Assembly: GCA_948435735.1 (NCBI GenBank)
Contig: CAOJGX010000018.1
Span: 1-37,154, forward strand
Direction: 5' to 3'
DNA: 37,154 nt
From: an uncultured Clostridium sp.
Lineage (GTDB): Bacteria; Bacillota; Clostridia; TANB77; CAG-508
Under the pieces are notes generated by a model. That model saw only the letters and a list, made by a program, of their open reading frames with translations, was not told where the DNA came from and ran no database searches. This document shows positions 26,593 to 37,083 of the stretch, piece by piece. Numbering within the stretch: position 1 is the first letter of the stretch; the number at the start of each line of letters is the position of its first letter. The translations under genes and the position numbers were made by a program.

Positions 26593-27255
26593 ATGCCAGA
26601 AATCTCCGTATCAATTTTAACTGTAAACAAAGAAAACGCTGTTTCAACCTTTTACAATCTTGAAACAGCAAAAGTTGATTATTTTCACATTGACGTCATG
26701 GACGGCAGATTTGTAGAAAAAAATAATTTAGAACTTATGAAAGAATATGCTTTAACGATTTCACATATTAGCAATGTCGGTTTAGACGTACATTTAATGG
26801 TCGAAAACGTAGAAGAAATCATGGCCGAATATCTTTCATTAGAACCTAAAGTTCTCACGTTTCATTATGAAGCAGTTAAAGAAAAAGCAAGAATGATGGA
26901 AATCATAAATGACCTAAAAAGTAATGGAATTCAAGTGGGAATTGCCATCAATCCAGAGACACCAGTGGAGAAAATAAGAGAATTTTTGCCGTATATTCAT
27001 CAAATTCTTATTATGACAGTTGTTCCGGGAAAAGGCGGTCAAAAGCTAATGCCAGAAACTGTGGCCAAAATAAAAGAATTAAAACAATATATTACCGATA
27101 ATGACCTAGAAATTGATATTGAAGCAGACGGCGGTATCAACAATCAAACAGTGCAAAGTGTAAAAGACGCTGGATGCGATAGAATAGTTTCAGGAAGTTA
27201 TATAACCGATTCGGAAAATTTTGCTGAAGCGGTAAAAAAATTAAAGGGGGAATAA
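26593..27255 (+). CDS. rpe: Ribulose-phosphate 3-epimerase
   Basis: This 220-aa TIM-barrel enzyme of the pentose phosphate pathway interconverts ribulose 5-phosphate and xylulose 5-phosphate. Motifs are FHIDVMDGRFV (metal-binding), GLDVHLMVE, VVPGKGGQKL (a variant of the usual MSVNPGFGGQ) and DIEADGGIN, followed by a phosphate-binding ISGS-like RIVSGSYI. In related genomes rsgA commonly lies between prkC and rpe. Here there is only a repeat, so rsgA is absent from this site. AATGAGG precedes the ATG. The next gene starts 7 bases downstream. Confidence 0.93.
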   Translation: MPEISVSILTVNKENAVSTFYNLETAKVDYFHIDVMDGRFVEKNNLELMKEYALTISHISNVGLDVHLMVENVEEIMAEYLSLEPKVLTFHYEAVKEKARMMEIINDLKSNGIQVGIAINPETPVEKIREFLPYIHQILIMTVVPGKGGQKLMPETVAKIKELKQYITDNDLEIDIEADGGINNQTVQSVKDAGCDRIVSGSYITDSENFAEAVKKLKGE

Positions 27256-27262
27256 TGTAAAA

Positions 27263-28402
27263 ATGAAAAAAGTAGTAGGAATTTTATTGTTATGTTTCAT
27301 CATGATTGCCAACATTTCATTTGCTACAACGGAAGATGTACTTCCAATTAGTGAAATGGGTGAATATGACATCATGCCTATTTCAAAAGAGCCTGTAGAC
27401 ATGACAGGAGAAGGCTATGAAATGATAAATGATGATGTTTACAAAATGGAAAAACAAGTAACGATTCATGAGATTATTGACGGAAATGTTTATGTCATGG
27501 CAAGAGAAGTAAGAGTAGATAATGCTGTTATTTATGGAAATTTATTTGTTATGGCAGAGGAAATTGAAATTGTAAACTCTGAAATTTCTGGTTCTGTTTT
27601 TGCAATGGGCGAGAAAATTAGCTTTTCTGGTATAACAAATGATTTATATGCCTGTGGTTCAAAAGTGGATATGGTAGCTGATTCGTATGTATGGAGAAGT
27701 GCTAAAGTAGCAGGAGAAACTATCAATATGAATGGAAATGTAGGAAGAAATCTATATGCTGGTGTGAACCAACTAAATGTTGGAGACACAGCTAAAATAG
27801 AAGGCACTTTACAATATTTTTCAGCAAGAGAAGGAAATATTTCTGACCAAGCACAAATCCAAAATGTACAATTTACCCAAGATGAGCAAGAAGAAAATAC
27901 ACAAACCACAACAACAAACTATGTATATGAGATTGCTAATATCGCTTTTCAAACCTTGCTGATTGCTCTTGTTATAGTCTTTTTAGTGGGCAAATTTAAA
28001 ACCTTAAAAAGAACCGATAATCTTGGGATGGATTTCTTAAAATCAACAGGAAAAGGTGCTTTAATGTTAATTTTTGTACCAATTCTTTCTGTTGTGTTAA
28101 TGCTTTCTATCTTAGGGCTTGGTTTTGGTATGATTATATTGGCGTTATATATTATTTTGCTATGTGTTGCCATTCCAATTACGTCAGTAGAAATTGCGTA
28201 TAGAATTTTAGGCAAAAAAGAAGATGTCAAAAAAGCTGTATGGATTGGAATTTCAATTTTAGTTTCCTTGGTGATTTGGGGGATTAAATTTATCCCAGTA
28301 GTTGGTGGAATTGTAAGATTGATCGTTATTTTAATTGGTTTTGGCATCGTTAGTTCATTAATATTTCAAAGAAATAAAAAGGAAAAAGTAAATGAAAACT
28401 AA
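27263..28402 (+). CDS. Secreted/membrane bactofilin-like protein with C-terminal TM domain
   Basis: This 379-aa protein has a signal peptide (residues 1-about 21, ending ANISFA). About 170 residues of short beta-rich repeats follow (GNVYVMAREV, GNLFVMAEEI, GSVFAMGEKI, NDLYACGSKV, GNVGRNLYAG), typical of polymer-forming bactofilin-like right-handed beta-helices. The C-terminal third has four or so membrane segments. The polarity suggests the beta-helix lies outside the membrane, unlike cytosolic bactofilins. It is in an operon with rpe and overlaps nth by 11 bases. A cell-envelope scaffold role is inferred; no enzyme motif is visible. Confidence 0.75.
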   Translation: MKKVVGILLLCFIMIANISFATTEDVLPISEMGEYDIMPISKEPVDMTGEGYEMINDDVYKMEKQVTIHEIIDGNVYVMAREVRVDNAVIYGNLFVMAEEIEIVNSEISGSVFAMGEKISFSGITNDLYACGSKVDMVADSYVWRSAKVAGETINMNGNVGRNLYAGVNQLNVGDTAKIEGTLQYFSAREGNISDQAQIQNVQFTQDEQEENTQTTTTNYVYEIANIAFQTLLIALVIVFLVGKFKTLKRTDNLGMDFLKSTGKGALMLIFVPILSVVLMLSILGLGFGMIILALYIILLCVAIPITSVEIAYRILGKKEDVKKAVWIGISILVSLVIWGIKFIPVVGGIVRLIVILIGFGIVSSLIFQRNKKEKVNEN

Positions 28403-29034
28403 AAAAGAAGCAACAAAAATCATAGAAATTTTAAAAGAATATTATCCAGACTGCACCTGCAGTCTGGATTTCACAACTCCATTTGAAATGCTGATTGCGG
28501 TTATGTTATCTGCTCAATGCACGGATGAGCGTGTGAATAAAACAACGCCAGATTTATTTTCAAAATATAATACGCCAGAGACTTTGGCAAAAGCTGAGCT
28601 AGAAGAATTAGAGCAAATCATTCATCCATGTGGATTTTATAAAAATAAAGCGAAAAATATGAAAGCATGTAGTCAGAAATTATTAGATGATTTTGATCGG
28701 GATTGTGCCAAATGATATGGAGTTATTGCAAAGTTTGCCAGGTGTGGGGCGAAAAAGTGCGAATGTGATTATGTTAGAGGCATTTCAAAATCCTGTTGGA
28801 ATTGCGGTGGATACGCATGCGAAGAGGATTTCCAATAAAGTGGGTTTTTCTAAGGAGGAAGACCCTGTTAAGATTGAGCAGGATTTGCTCAAAGTTGTGC
28901 CGAAAAAGTATTATTTTGATGTGAATCATTTGTTGGTGTGGCATGGAAGGCATATTTGTGTGGCAAGAAGACCAGATTGTCAGAAATGTCCGATTCGTTC
29001 CTATTGTGATTTTTGTCTGCAAAATAAATTGTAG
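28392..29034 (+). CDS. nth: Endonuclease III, requiring a +1 shift at CGG 28698
   Basis: With the C of CGG 28698 skipped, the gene encodes a 213-aa protein, normal for Nth. It has the helix-hairpin-helix LPGVGRKSANV with the catalytic Lys, the catalytic Asp in AVDTHAKR, and the Fe-S motif C-x6-C-x2-C-x5-C (from CVARRPDC to RSYC). The enzyme removes oxidised pyrimidines in base-excision repair. The first 102 codons and the remainder lie in different frames. Both halves carry all expected residues and no other damage. The stop codon TAG (29032-29034) lies inside the left end of repeat element C, so the repeat supplies the end of the gene. Confidence 0.9.
28444..28469 (+). repeat. Perfect 12-bp inverted repeat inside nth
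   Basis: ATCCAGACTGCA and TGCAGTCTGGAT flank two bases (CC). This is GC-richer than its surroundings and falls near codons 18-26 of nth. It could form an mRNA hairpin. No function is evident. Confidence 0.85.
28698..28700 (+). other. Recoding site 5: CGG in nth
   Basis: Context is TTT GAT CGG GAT TGT GCC AAA TGA. Skipping C gives GAT GGG ATT GTG CCA, that is D-G-I-V-P, matching the conserved G-x-V-P of the family. Without the shift a stop comes three codons later. Confidence 0.85.
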
Positions 29035-29165
29035 GGGCGATTATCAATCGCCCGCACATAAAAATGATGGACAATTCATAAAATTATTTATTATAAAAAT
29101 GATGGAAGATTGACAAAAATTGTCTGCAATAAAGAAAGAACGGGCGATTGATAATTGCCCCTACA
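29030..29165. repeat. MITE-like element C bounded by 25-bp inverted repeats
   Basis: Left end 29030-29054 and inverted right end 29141-29165 match elements A and B with single differences. The 136-bp element holds two AAAAATGATGGA words and no gene. Its left end contains the nth stop codon. It sits just upstream of the ssrA promoter. Confidence 0.75.
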
Positions 29166-29183
29166 GATTTGCAAAAATTGGTA

Positions 29184-29212
29184 TTGTAAAATTCCTAAAA
29201 ATGATGTATAAT
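29184..29212 (+). promoter_or_regulatory. Promoter of ssrA
   Basis: TTGTAA-N17-TATAAT lies 24 bases before the mature tmRNA 5' end. Confidence 0.75.
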
Positions 29213-29235
29213 CATAAATAGTTCTTATAAAATAG

Positions 29236-29590
29236 GGGGGTGTATTTGGTTTCGACAGTAATATAGAAGCATAGATAGCGAGTAGTGGAGATGCCTGGCC
29301 ACTATAAAAGGCATAACAAAATATAAACGCTGATAATAATGAATTAGCATACGCTGCCTAAGTGCAGTGTCATCTATCTTTGGAAACCTACGGCTAGAGA
29401 ATAGGTGTCAAATTAGTAGGAAACGAAGCAAGTCACAGCCTTTGTGAGTTGTGGGATTTGTAAAAGGCTACTGCGAGCAAATTTTGTTTGTTTTGGTTTG
29501 CTTGTGGGAAATGTTAAGAACAAACTGCACTCGGAGAAGTTTATGTGGAAGTGTTATTGGACGCGAGTTCGACTCTCGCCACCTCCACCA
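29236..29590 (+). ncRNA. ssrA: tmRNA
   Basis: The 5' end GGGGGTGTATTTGGTTTCGA pairs with the 3' acceptor CACCTCC before ACCA. The T-arm region GAGTTCGACTCTC and an encoded CCA end (29588-29590) complete the tRNA-like domain. The tag reading frame and pseudoknot-like repeats lie between. It rescues stalled ribosomes. That role is of particular interest in a genome where CGG codons may stall translation. Confidence 0.95.
29326..29361 (+). other. tmRNA proteolysis-tag reading frame
   Basis: Codons from 29326 encode NADNNELAYAA followed by TAA (29359-29361). With the charged alanine the tag would be A-NADNNELAYAA. The AYAA ending is typical of several Clostridia. Confidence 0.85.
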
Positions 29591-29628
29591 ATGACGTTTC
29601 TGTTCGAACGAATAGAACAGAGTATACA

Positions 29629-29658
29629 AATATCATTCTGAAAAGGATGGTATTTTTT
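29629..29658 (+). terminator. Terminator of ssrA
   Basis: ATATCATTCT pairs with AGGATGGTAT (two G-T pairs) around GAAA, then six Ts. Confidence 0.75.
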
Positions 29659-29691
29659 GTTTTCAGAAAGTAATTGCTTTGCAGAGCCCTC

Positions 29692-29759
29692 ATGTTATGT
29701 GCCGTTGGTCATAACATATAGAGGAGAACGCTTTAGTTAAGTACACTAAAATGTTCTCC
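29692..29759. other. Two inverted repeats at the left edge of the mobile region
   Basis: ATGTTATG/CATAACAT (29692-29717) and GGAGAAC/GTTCTCC (29723-29759, with an inner TTTAGT/ACTAAA match). They lie between ssrA and the recombinase stop. They could be a terminator or recombinase-related end structures; the sequence does not decide. Confidence 0.4.
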
Positions 29760-29786
29760 CCATAGATACAGCTTAAATTCTAATCA

Positions 29787-31433
<1,647 letters not shown>

Positions 31434-31544
31434 TTACTCCTTTCTTTAGACAGCTTGAAATACGATATAAAATTATAGCTACTTCATTCCAAGTAGTGTT
31501 TATAATATACCATATTTCAAACTGAAAATTCAATACAAAAAATA

Positions 31545-33123
<1,579 letters not shown>

Positions 33124-33129
33124 TTACAT

Positions 33130-33352
33130 AACTTTCTAACGAAAGTATGTAACCCACTATGACACTTTCAAAACTTCGTTTTGGAAAGGTGCCAGCGGGC
33201 TCCTTGCGGAGGGCTCATAAATTATCTAATCTTGCGATAGATAATTTATGTTTGGTTTCGCCAAATCAAAATAATATTTTATCACTTCCGTTCAAATATT
33301 ATTTTGACTACTGAAAAATTTTTCTGCTACCTAGCATAAAATTTTTTCAGTA
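33130..33352. other. Hairpin-rich region upstream of the relaxase; candidate oriT
   Basis: There are at least five stacked inverted repeats: CACTTTCAAAAC/GTTTTGGAAAGGTG (bulged), CATAAATTATCTA/TAGATAATTTATG (33216-33250, perfect), TTTGG/CCAAA (33251-33265), AAAATAATATTT/AAATATTATTTT (33268-33305) and CTGAAAAATTTTT/AAAATTTTTTCAG (33312-33352). MobV origins lie immediately upstream of the mob gene and carry such repeats. The exact nick site is not identified. Confidence 0.55.
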
Positions 33353-33745
33353 TCCTTTTGATATGCATTGTAAGAATATAGAGCAAATACCTATATAGTC
33401 TTTTTTAGCATAACAAAAAGACCCATTAGGCACAACAAATAAAACTACCAATATTGCAATTTTTTTGCAAAGTAGTGAGTTTTACTTGAAACATGCTAAT
33501 CGGTCTTAACCACTGCTGGACATTTTACATACTATTCATTCTAAACCAGCCAAATATATTTCACCGCATTGGGTTAATAAGCTTATTACAAATCTTAATT
33601 CTCTATGTCTCGGAAGTGGGAGAATAACTTATTGTACCACTTTATTAACCAGTGTTTCGTGTCTATTAATTTTTCAGTGTACTATTAAATACATATATTA
33701 TATATCATCTCTTTATGTAAATGTCAATAAAATTTGGATTTTTAG
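33353..33745. other. Gene-free AT-rich stretch of about 390 bases
   Basis: No convincing gene. It holds short pairings such as GTCTTTTT/AAAAAGAC near 33399-33423. A longer-range GGTTAATAA/TTATTAACC pair (about 33573 and 33643) encloses a stretch that might be a structured RNA. I cannot assign it. Confidence 0.4.
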
Positions 33746-33774
33746 TTGTAAAAATACAGATTTATTGATATAAT
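33746..33774 (+). promoter_or_regulatory. Promoter for the aldo/keto reductase-like gene
   Basis: TTGTAA-N17-TATAAT lies 34 bases before the GTG start. Confidence 0.75.
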
Positions 33775-33808
33775 TCAGTAGTATAAATGATTATTAGAGG
33801 TGGTAATT

Positions 33809-34675
33809 GTGATAAATAAAAATGATATATTTGAATTAGGAATAGGAACTTGGAAAATAGATTATGAAAATATTGAGAATGATATGCAATCATTAATTCA
33901 TTCATATAATCTAGGACAAAACTATTTGTCTTTATCTATGCTTTATAATAATGGAGAAGTTGTTAGACAAATAAAGAGATTTATAGATAAAGTAGATAGA
34001 GATAAATTGTTTATTGCTACAAATTTAGAGCCAACTATTGAGTATAAAGAAGATATAGAAAAGCAATTAAATGAGTATTTACAAATTCTAGATATAGAAT
34101 ATGTTGATATGCTTCAATTACATAAACCTTCATTTTCAAAAATTCCTTTAATAGATGTTTATAAAGAGATACAGAGATTAGTAAGTTTAGGAAAAGTAAA
34201 ATATATTGGGATTAGTAATGCGAGCCTAGAACAATTATCTTTAATAAATAAAGAAATTAAAATCGACTTTTTTGAGGGAATATATAATTTAGAGTGTAAA
34301 ATATATGAAGGTATAAAAGTTTTAGACTATTGTAATAAAAATGATATAAAGTTTTTGTGCTATCAACCATTAAGAAGAAATAGAACAGCTAAAAGAAATT
34401 ACCCTTTATTAGTTGAATTAGCAAATAAATATGATAAAACACAAAACCAAATTATACTTAACTGGATAATAAATGAAAAGAAAATGATAGCATTAGTAAA
34501 ATCGACCAATATTAATAGGATTAATGAAAATAAACAAGCATTAGATTTCAAAATGGATATAAAAGATTATGAAAGATTAAATAATTTTAGAAGTGAAGAA
34601 TTTGATAATGTAAAAGTAGATTGGGATGACAATGGTGGCATTTCAATAGACCAATTAGCAAATCAATTTGAGTAA
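33809..34675 (+). CDS. Aldo/keto reductase-fold protein with altered catalytic residues
   Basis: The start is GTG 33809, with AGGTGG at 33797-33802. The 288-aa product has the AKR barrel pattern: ELGIGTWKI, LYNNGEVVRQIKRFI, RDKLFIATNLEP, YVDMLQLHKPS, GKVKYIGISNASLEQL and NQIILNWIINEKKMIALVKS. In canonical members the tetrad is Asp-Tyr-Lys-His. Here Tyr (LSMLYNNGE) and His (LQLHKP) are present, but the Asp position reads as Ser/Leu and the Lys position (normally ATK) is Asn (ATN). Normal reductase activity is therefore doubtful. It is followed 17 bases later by the DUF1016 gene. Confidence 0.75.
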   Translation: MINKNDIFELGIGTWKIDYENIENDMQSLIHSYNLGQNYLSLSMLYNNGEVVRQIKRFIDKVDRDKLFIATNLEPTIEYKEDIEKQLNEYLQILDIEYVDMLQLHKPSFSKIPLIDVYKEIQRLVSLGKVKYIGISNASLEQLSLINKEIKIDFFEGIYNLECKIYEGIKVLDYCNKNDIKFLCYQPLRRNRTAKRNYPLLVELANKYDKTQNQIILNWIINEKKMIALVKSTNINRINENKQALDFKMDIKDYERLNNFRSEEFDNVKVDWDDNGGISIDQLANQFE

Positions 34676-34692
34676 AAGAAAGTAGGTAAATA

Positions 34693-35788
34693 ATGGATTT
34701 AGAAAAGAAAGATAATAATTCCATGATTATTAAATATCAAAATACAAATAATGTATTAAAAGATGTATGTTCTATTATTGAATCAGCAAGAGATTATGCT
34801 TATCAATCAGTAAATATCGCATTAGTAGAAAGAAACTGGTTTATTGGTTATAGAATAGCAGAAGAAGAGTTAAAAGGTGATAACAGAGCTGATTATGGTA
34901 CAGAAATAATAAAGAAGTTGTCTAAAGAATTAAAAGAAAAATATGGAAAAGGCTTTGAAATAAGAAACTTATACTATTTTTTACAATTTTACAAAACTTT
35001 TCCAAACATTTTGCATGCAGTGAATGCAAAATCTAATATATTGCTTTCTTGGACACATTACAAAATTTTATTACAGGTATTTGATGAAAAGGCAAGAGAT
35101 TGGTATGCAAAAGAAACACTTGAACAAACTTGGAGCACGAGAACATTACAACGAAATATAAGTACACAATATTATTATAGACTATTAAAGTCGCAAGTCA
35201 AAGAGCCTGTAATTGAAGAAATGAAAGAAAAAAATAAAGAACACTATTTAATGGATAAATTAGAATTTATAAAAAATCCGTTAATAGCCGAATTTTTGGG
35301 CTATTCATTAGAAGATAAATATACAGAAACTGAACTAGAAACAAGTATTATAAATAACTTACAAAAATTTTTGATGGAACTTCGGAAAAGGCTATGCTTT
35401 TGTAGAAAGACAACAACATATTCGTACCGAAAAAGATGATTACTATATAGATTTAGTGTTCTATAACTATATTTTAAAATGTTTTGTTTTAATTGATTTG
35501 AAAACAAATAAAGTAACTCATCAAGATATAGGTCAAATGGATATGTACGTTAGGATGTATGATGAACTAAAAAAAGCAAAAGACGATAATCCAACAATAG
35601 GGATTTTACTTTGTACAGAAACAGATGCAGATGTAGCAAGATATTCTGTATTAAATGGAAATGAGCAATTATTTGCAACAAAGTATAAAACATATTTGCC
35701 AACAGAAGAACAGCTGAAAGCAGAAATTGAAAGTCAAAAAGCGATATTTGAGATACAACAATTAGAGAAAAAGGAAAAGTTAGATTAA
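34693..35788 (+). CDS. DUF1016/YhcG-family PDDEXK nuclease, requiring a +1 shift at CGG 35383
   Basis: With the C of CGG 35383 skipped, the two frames join into a 364-aa protein, close to E. coli YhcG (375 aa). The N-terminal DUF1016_N region runs VNIALVERNWFIGYRIAEEE, YGTEIIKKLSKELKEKYGKGF and RNLYYFLQFY. The C-terminal PDDEXK nuclease has LMELGKGYAFVERQ (restored), YYIDLVFYN, FVLIDLKTNKV and GQMDMYVRMYD. Family members occur in defence islands and mobile elements. The exact role is not established. The start is ATG, 17 bases after the AKR gene. Both halves keep their motifs. Confidence 0.88.
35383..35385 (+). other. Recoding site 6: CGG in the DUF1016 gene
   Basis: Context is GAA CTT CGG AAA AGG. 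Skipping C gives CTT GGA AAA GGC TAT, that is L-G-K-G-Y, matching the conserved ELGKGF of the family. In the unshifted frame a stop follows at 35437-35439. Confidence 0.85.
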
Positions 35789-35821
35789 TATAATAAAAAT
35801 TATTAGATTGGAGGAAATATA

Positions 35822-35893
35822 ATGCCTAGATATTCAAGAAAAATGCATGGAGGAGAATTATGGGCTAAAATAGAAGTGCTTGAAAATGTTTAA
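35822..35893 (+). CDS. Possible 23-aa leader peptide
   Basis: ATG 35822 has GGAGG about 8 bases upstream and encodes MPRYSRKMHGGELWAKIEV plus four residues. It ends one base before the left arm of a hairpin that covers the next gene's ribosome binding site. This placement suggests a regulatory leader. A remnant of a lost gene is the alternative. Confidence 0.45.
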   Translation: MPRYSRKMHGGELWAKIEVLENV

Positions 35894-35894
35894 T

Positions 35895-35931
35895 CTCCTT
35901 TATTAACAATTAAATCTAATTAATAAAGGAG
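35895..35931 (+). promoter_or_regulatory. Hairpin sequestering the ribosome binding site of the DUF2000-like gene
   Basis: CTCCTTTATTAA (35895-35906) pairs perfectly with TTAATAAAGGAG (35920-35931). The right arm contains the AAAGGAG that serves ATG 35941. A ribosome finishing the leader ORF at 35893 would open the stem. Confidence 0.6.
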
Positions 35932-35940
35932 TAAGAAAAT

Positions 35941-36369
35941 ATGAAATATGAAGATAAAAAAATAGTAGGAATTATTGCATCAAATGTAGAACCATCAGTT
36001 GCACTTAATATTATAGGACATCTTGCTATATCTATTGGTAAATACTCTAATGGAGAAATTATGGGAAAACCAGTTATTACTGATAAATCAGGAATAGAGC
36101 ATTTAGGAATAAGTCAATTCCCATTTATAATAACAAAAGTAAAACAAGGAAAATTAAAAAATGCTATAGATTTAGCAAAACAAAATCCTAATTTATTAGT
36201 AGCTGACTATCCAAAAGATATGTTAGACACAAGAACAGATGACGAATTAGTTACATCTATAAATTCAAAAGAAAATGATAAATTAGAATATCTAGGTGCT
36301 ATTATTTACGGTAATACAGAAGATGTTAATGAAATAACAGGAAAATATCAATTATGGAGATTAGATTAA
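35941..36369 (+). CDS. DUF2000-like protein
   Basis: This 142-aa protein has KKIVGIIASNVEPSVALNIIGHLAISIG at the N-terminus and IEHLGISQFPFIITKV in the middle. The pattern fits DUF2000, whose solved members resemble the peptidyl-tRNA hydrolase 2 fold. Activity is unknown. It is likely translated only when the upstream hairpin opens. A strong terminator follows. It sits with other accessory genes beyond the mobile core. Confidence 0.6.
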   Translation: MKYEDKKIVGIIASNVEPSVALNIIGHLAISIGKYSNGEIMGKPVITDKSGIEHLGISQFPFIITKVKQGKLKNAIDLAKQNPNLLVADYPKDMLDTRTDDELVTSINSKENDKLEYLGAIIYGNTEDVNEITGKYQLWRLD

Positions 36370-36379
36370 GATAATTTTT

Positions 36380-36427
36380 AAAGACATATTGAGAAGATAA
36401 GATGATTGCTCAATATGTCTTTACTTT
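36380..36427 (+). terminator. Strong terminator after the DUF2000-like gene
   Basis: AAAGACATATTGAG pairs perfectly with CTCAATATGTCTTT around a 15-base loop. Confidence 0.85.
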
Positions 36428-36524
36428 ATATTTTAACAATATATAAGTTCTTTGAAAATAATTTCTTCAACCGAATTTTTATAATTATTCATAAGTCCAG
36501 TCCATTTCAAAGGAGCAGTATTTT

Positions 36525-36944
36525 TCAAATTTTCATCAATAGGATTTGTTCTTCTAGGATCTGCTTGTAGGCAGTAAGTTTTCCTATTTGAGTGTTTGCC
36601 TCTTCTTCGGATAATTCGGAATTTGTCAAGATTTTTTCAATTTCTATATCTACTTCGCTAATTTGGATTTCTAATTGAGAAATACTATCTCGATAATAGT
36701 TTATTGTTGCTACAGTAGAATCATAGTTATTAATACAACTAATCATAGAAACATAAGTTACGAAAATGAAATATATACCTACACCACAAATAAAAACTAA
36801 AATCAACCGAGGTGGTTCATCAGCTGAAAAAGGTTTTCTACTCAAAGAATCTTTTAAAAAGTCAATGCACAGTACATGTTTTTTTCTTCTAAGCCGATAA
36901 ACTATCCAAACTACAAGTACTACTACTAAAATTAAACTTAACAT
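36525..36944 (-). CDS. Small membrane protein with coiled coil; unknown function
   Basis: This 139-aa protein has two hydrophobic segments (about 2-18 and 47-70) and a C-terminal coiled coil (about 85-139). AGGAGG precedes the ATG. It contains the only in-frame CGG in the window that is not at a frame break (36807-36809, PP-R-LILV). Skipping the C there would give GGT then TGA, that is, immediate termination. Its 3' end reads into AT-rich sequence without a clear terminator. No family is recognised. Confidence 0.6.
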   Translation of the reverse strand: MLSLILVVVLVVWIVYRLRRKKHVLCIDFLKDSLSRKPFSADEPPRLILVFICGVGIYFIFVTYVSMISCINNYDSTVATINYYRDSISQLEIQISEVDIEIEKILTNSELSEEEANTQIGKLTAYKQILEEQILLMKI

Positions 36945-36980
36945 TTTATTTTCCTCCTAATTTTGTTTGATTTATATATG

Positions 36981-37003
36981 TAAAAAGAGGAATACATCCT
37001 CTT
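36981..37003 (-). terminator. Hairpin terminator or attenuator upstream of the minus-strand membrane gene
   Basis: On the minus strand AAGAGGA pairs with TCCTCTT, followed by five Ts. It lies between a promoter (37055-37083) and the ORF at 36944. An overlapping TTCCT/AGGAA pairing just before it could compete with the terminator stem. Confidence 0.55.
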
Positions 37004-37054
37004 CCTAATAAGGAAATTTGGAAAATGCTACAAAACTGCATTAACACTTTTATA

Positions 37055-37083
37055 ATTATAACTCAAATTAATATAAAAATCAA
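37055..37083 (-). promoter_or_regulatory. Minus-strand promoter upstream of the membrane gene
   Basis: TTGATT-N17-TATAAT on the minus strand. Transcription would cross the hairpin at 36981-37003 before reaching ATG 36944. Confidence 0.6.

Noticed and set aside
29570-29590. attL/attR pair from integration into the ssrA 3' end
   Set aside because: I found no second copy of the ssrA end further right in the window, so the insertion model cannot be confirmed here.
29444-29641. Open reading frame across the tmRNA 3' half
   Set aside because: It lies on the tmRNA tRNA-like domain and terminator, so it is a chance frame.
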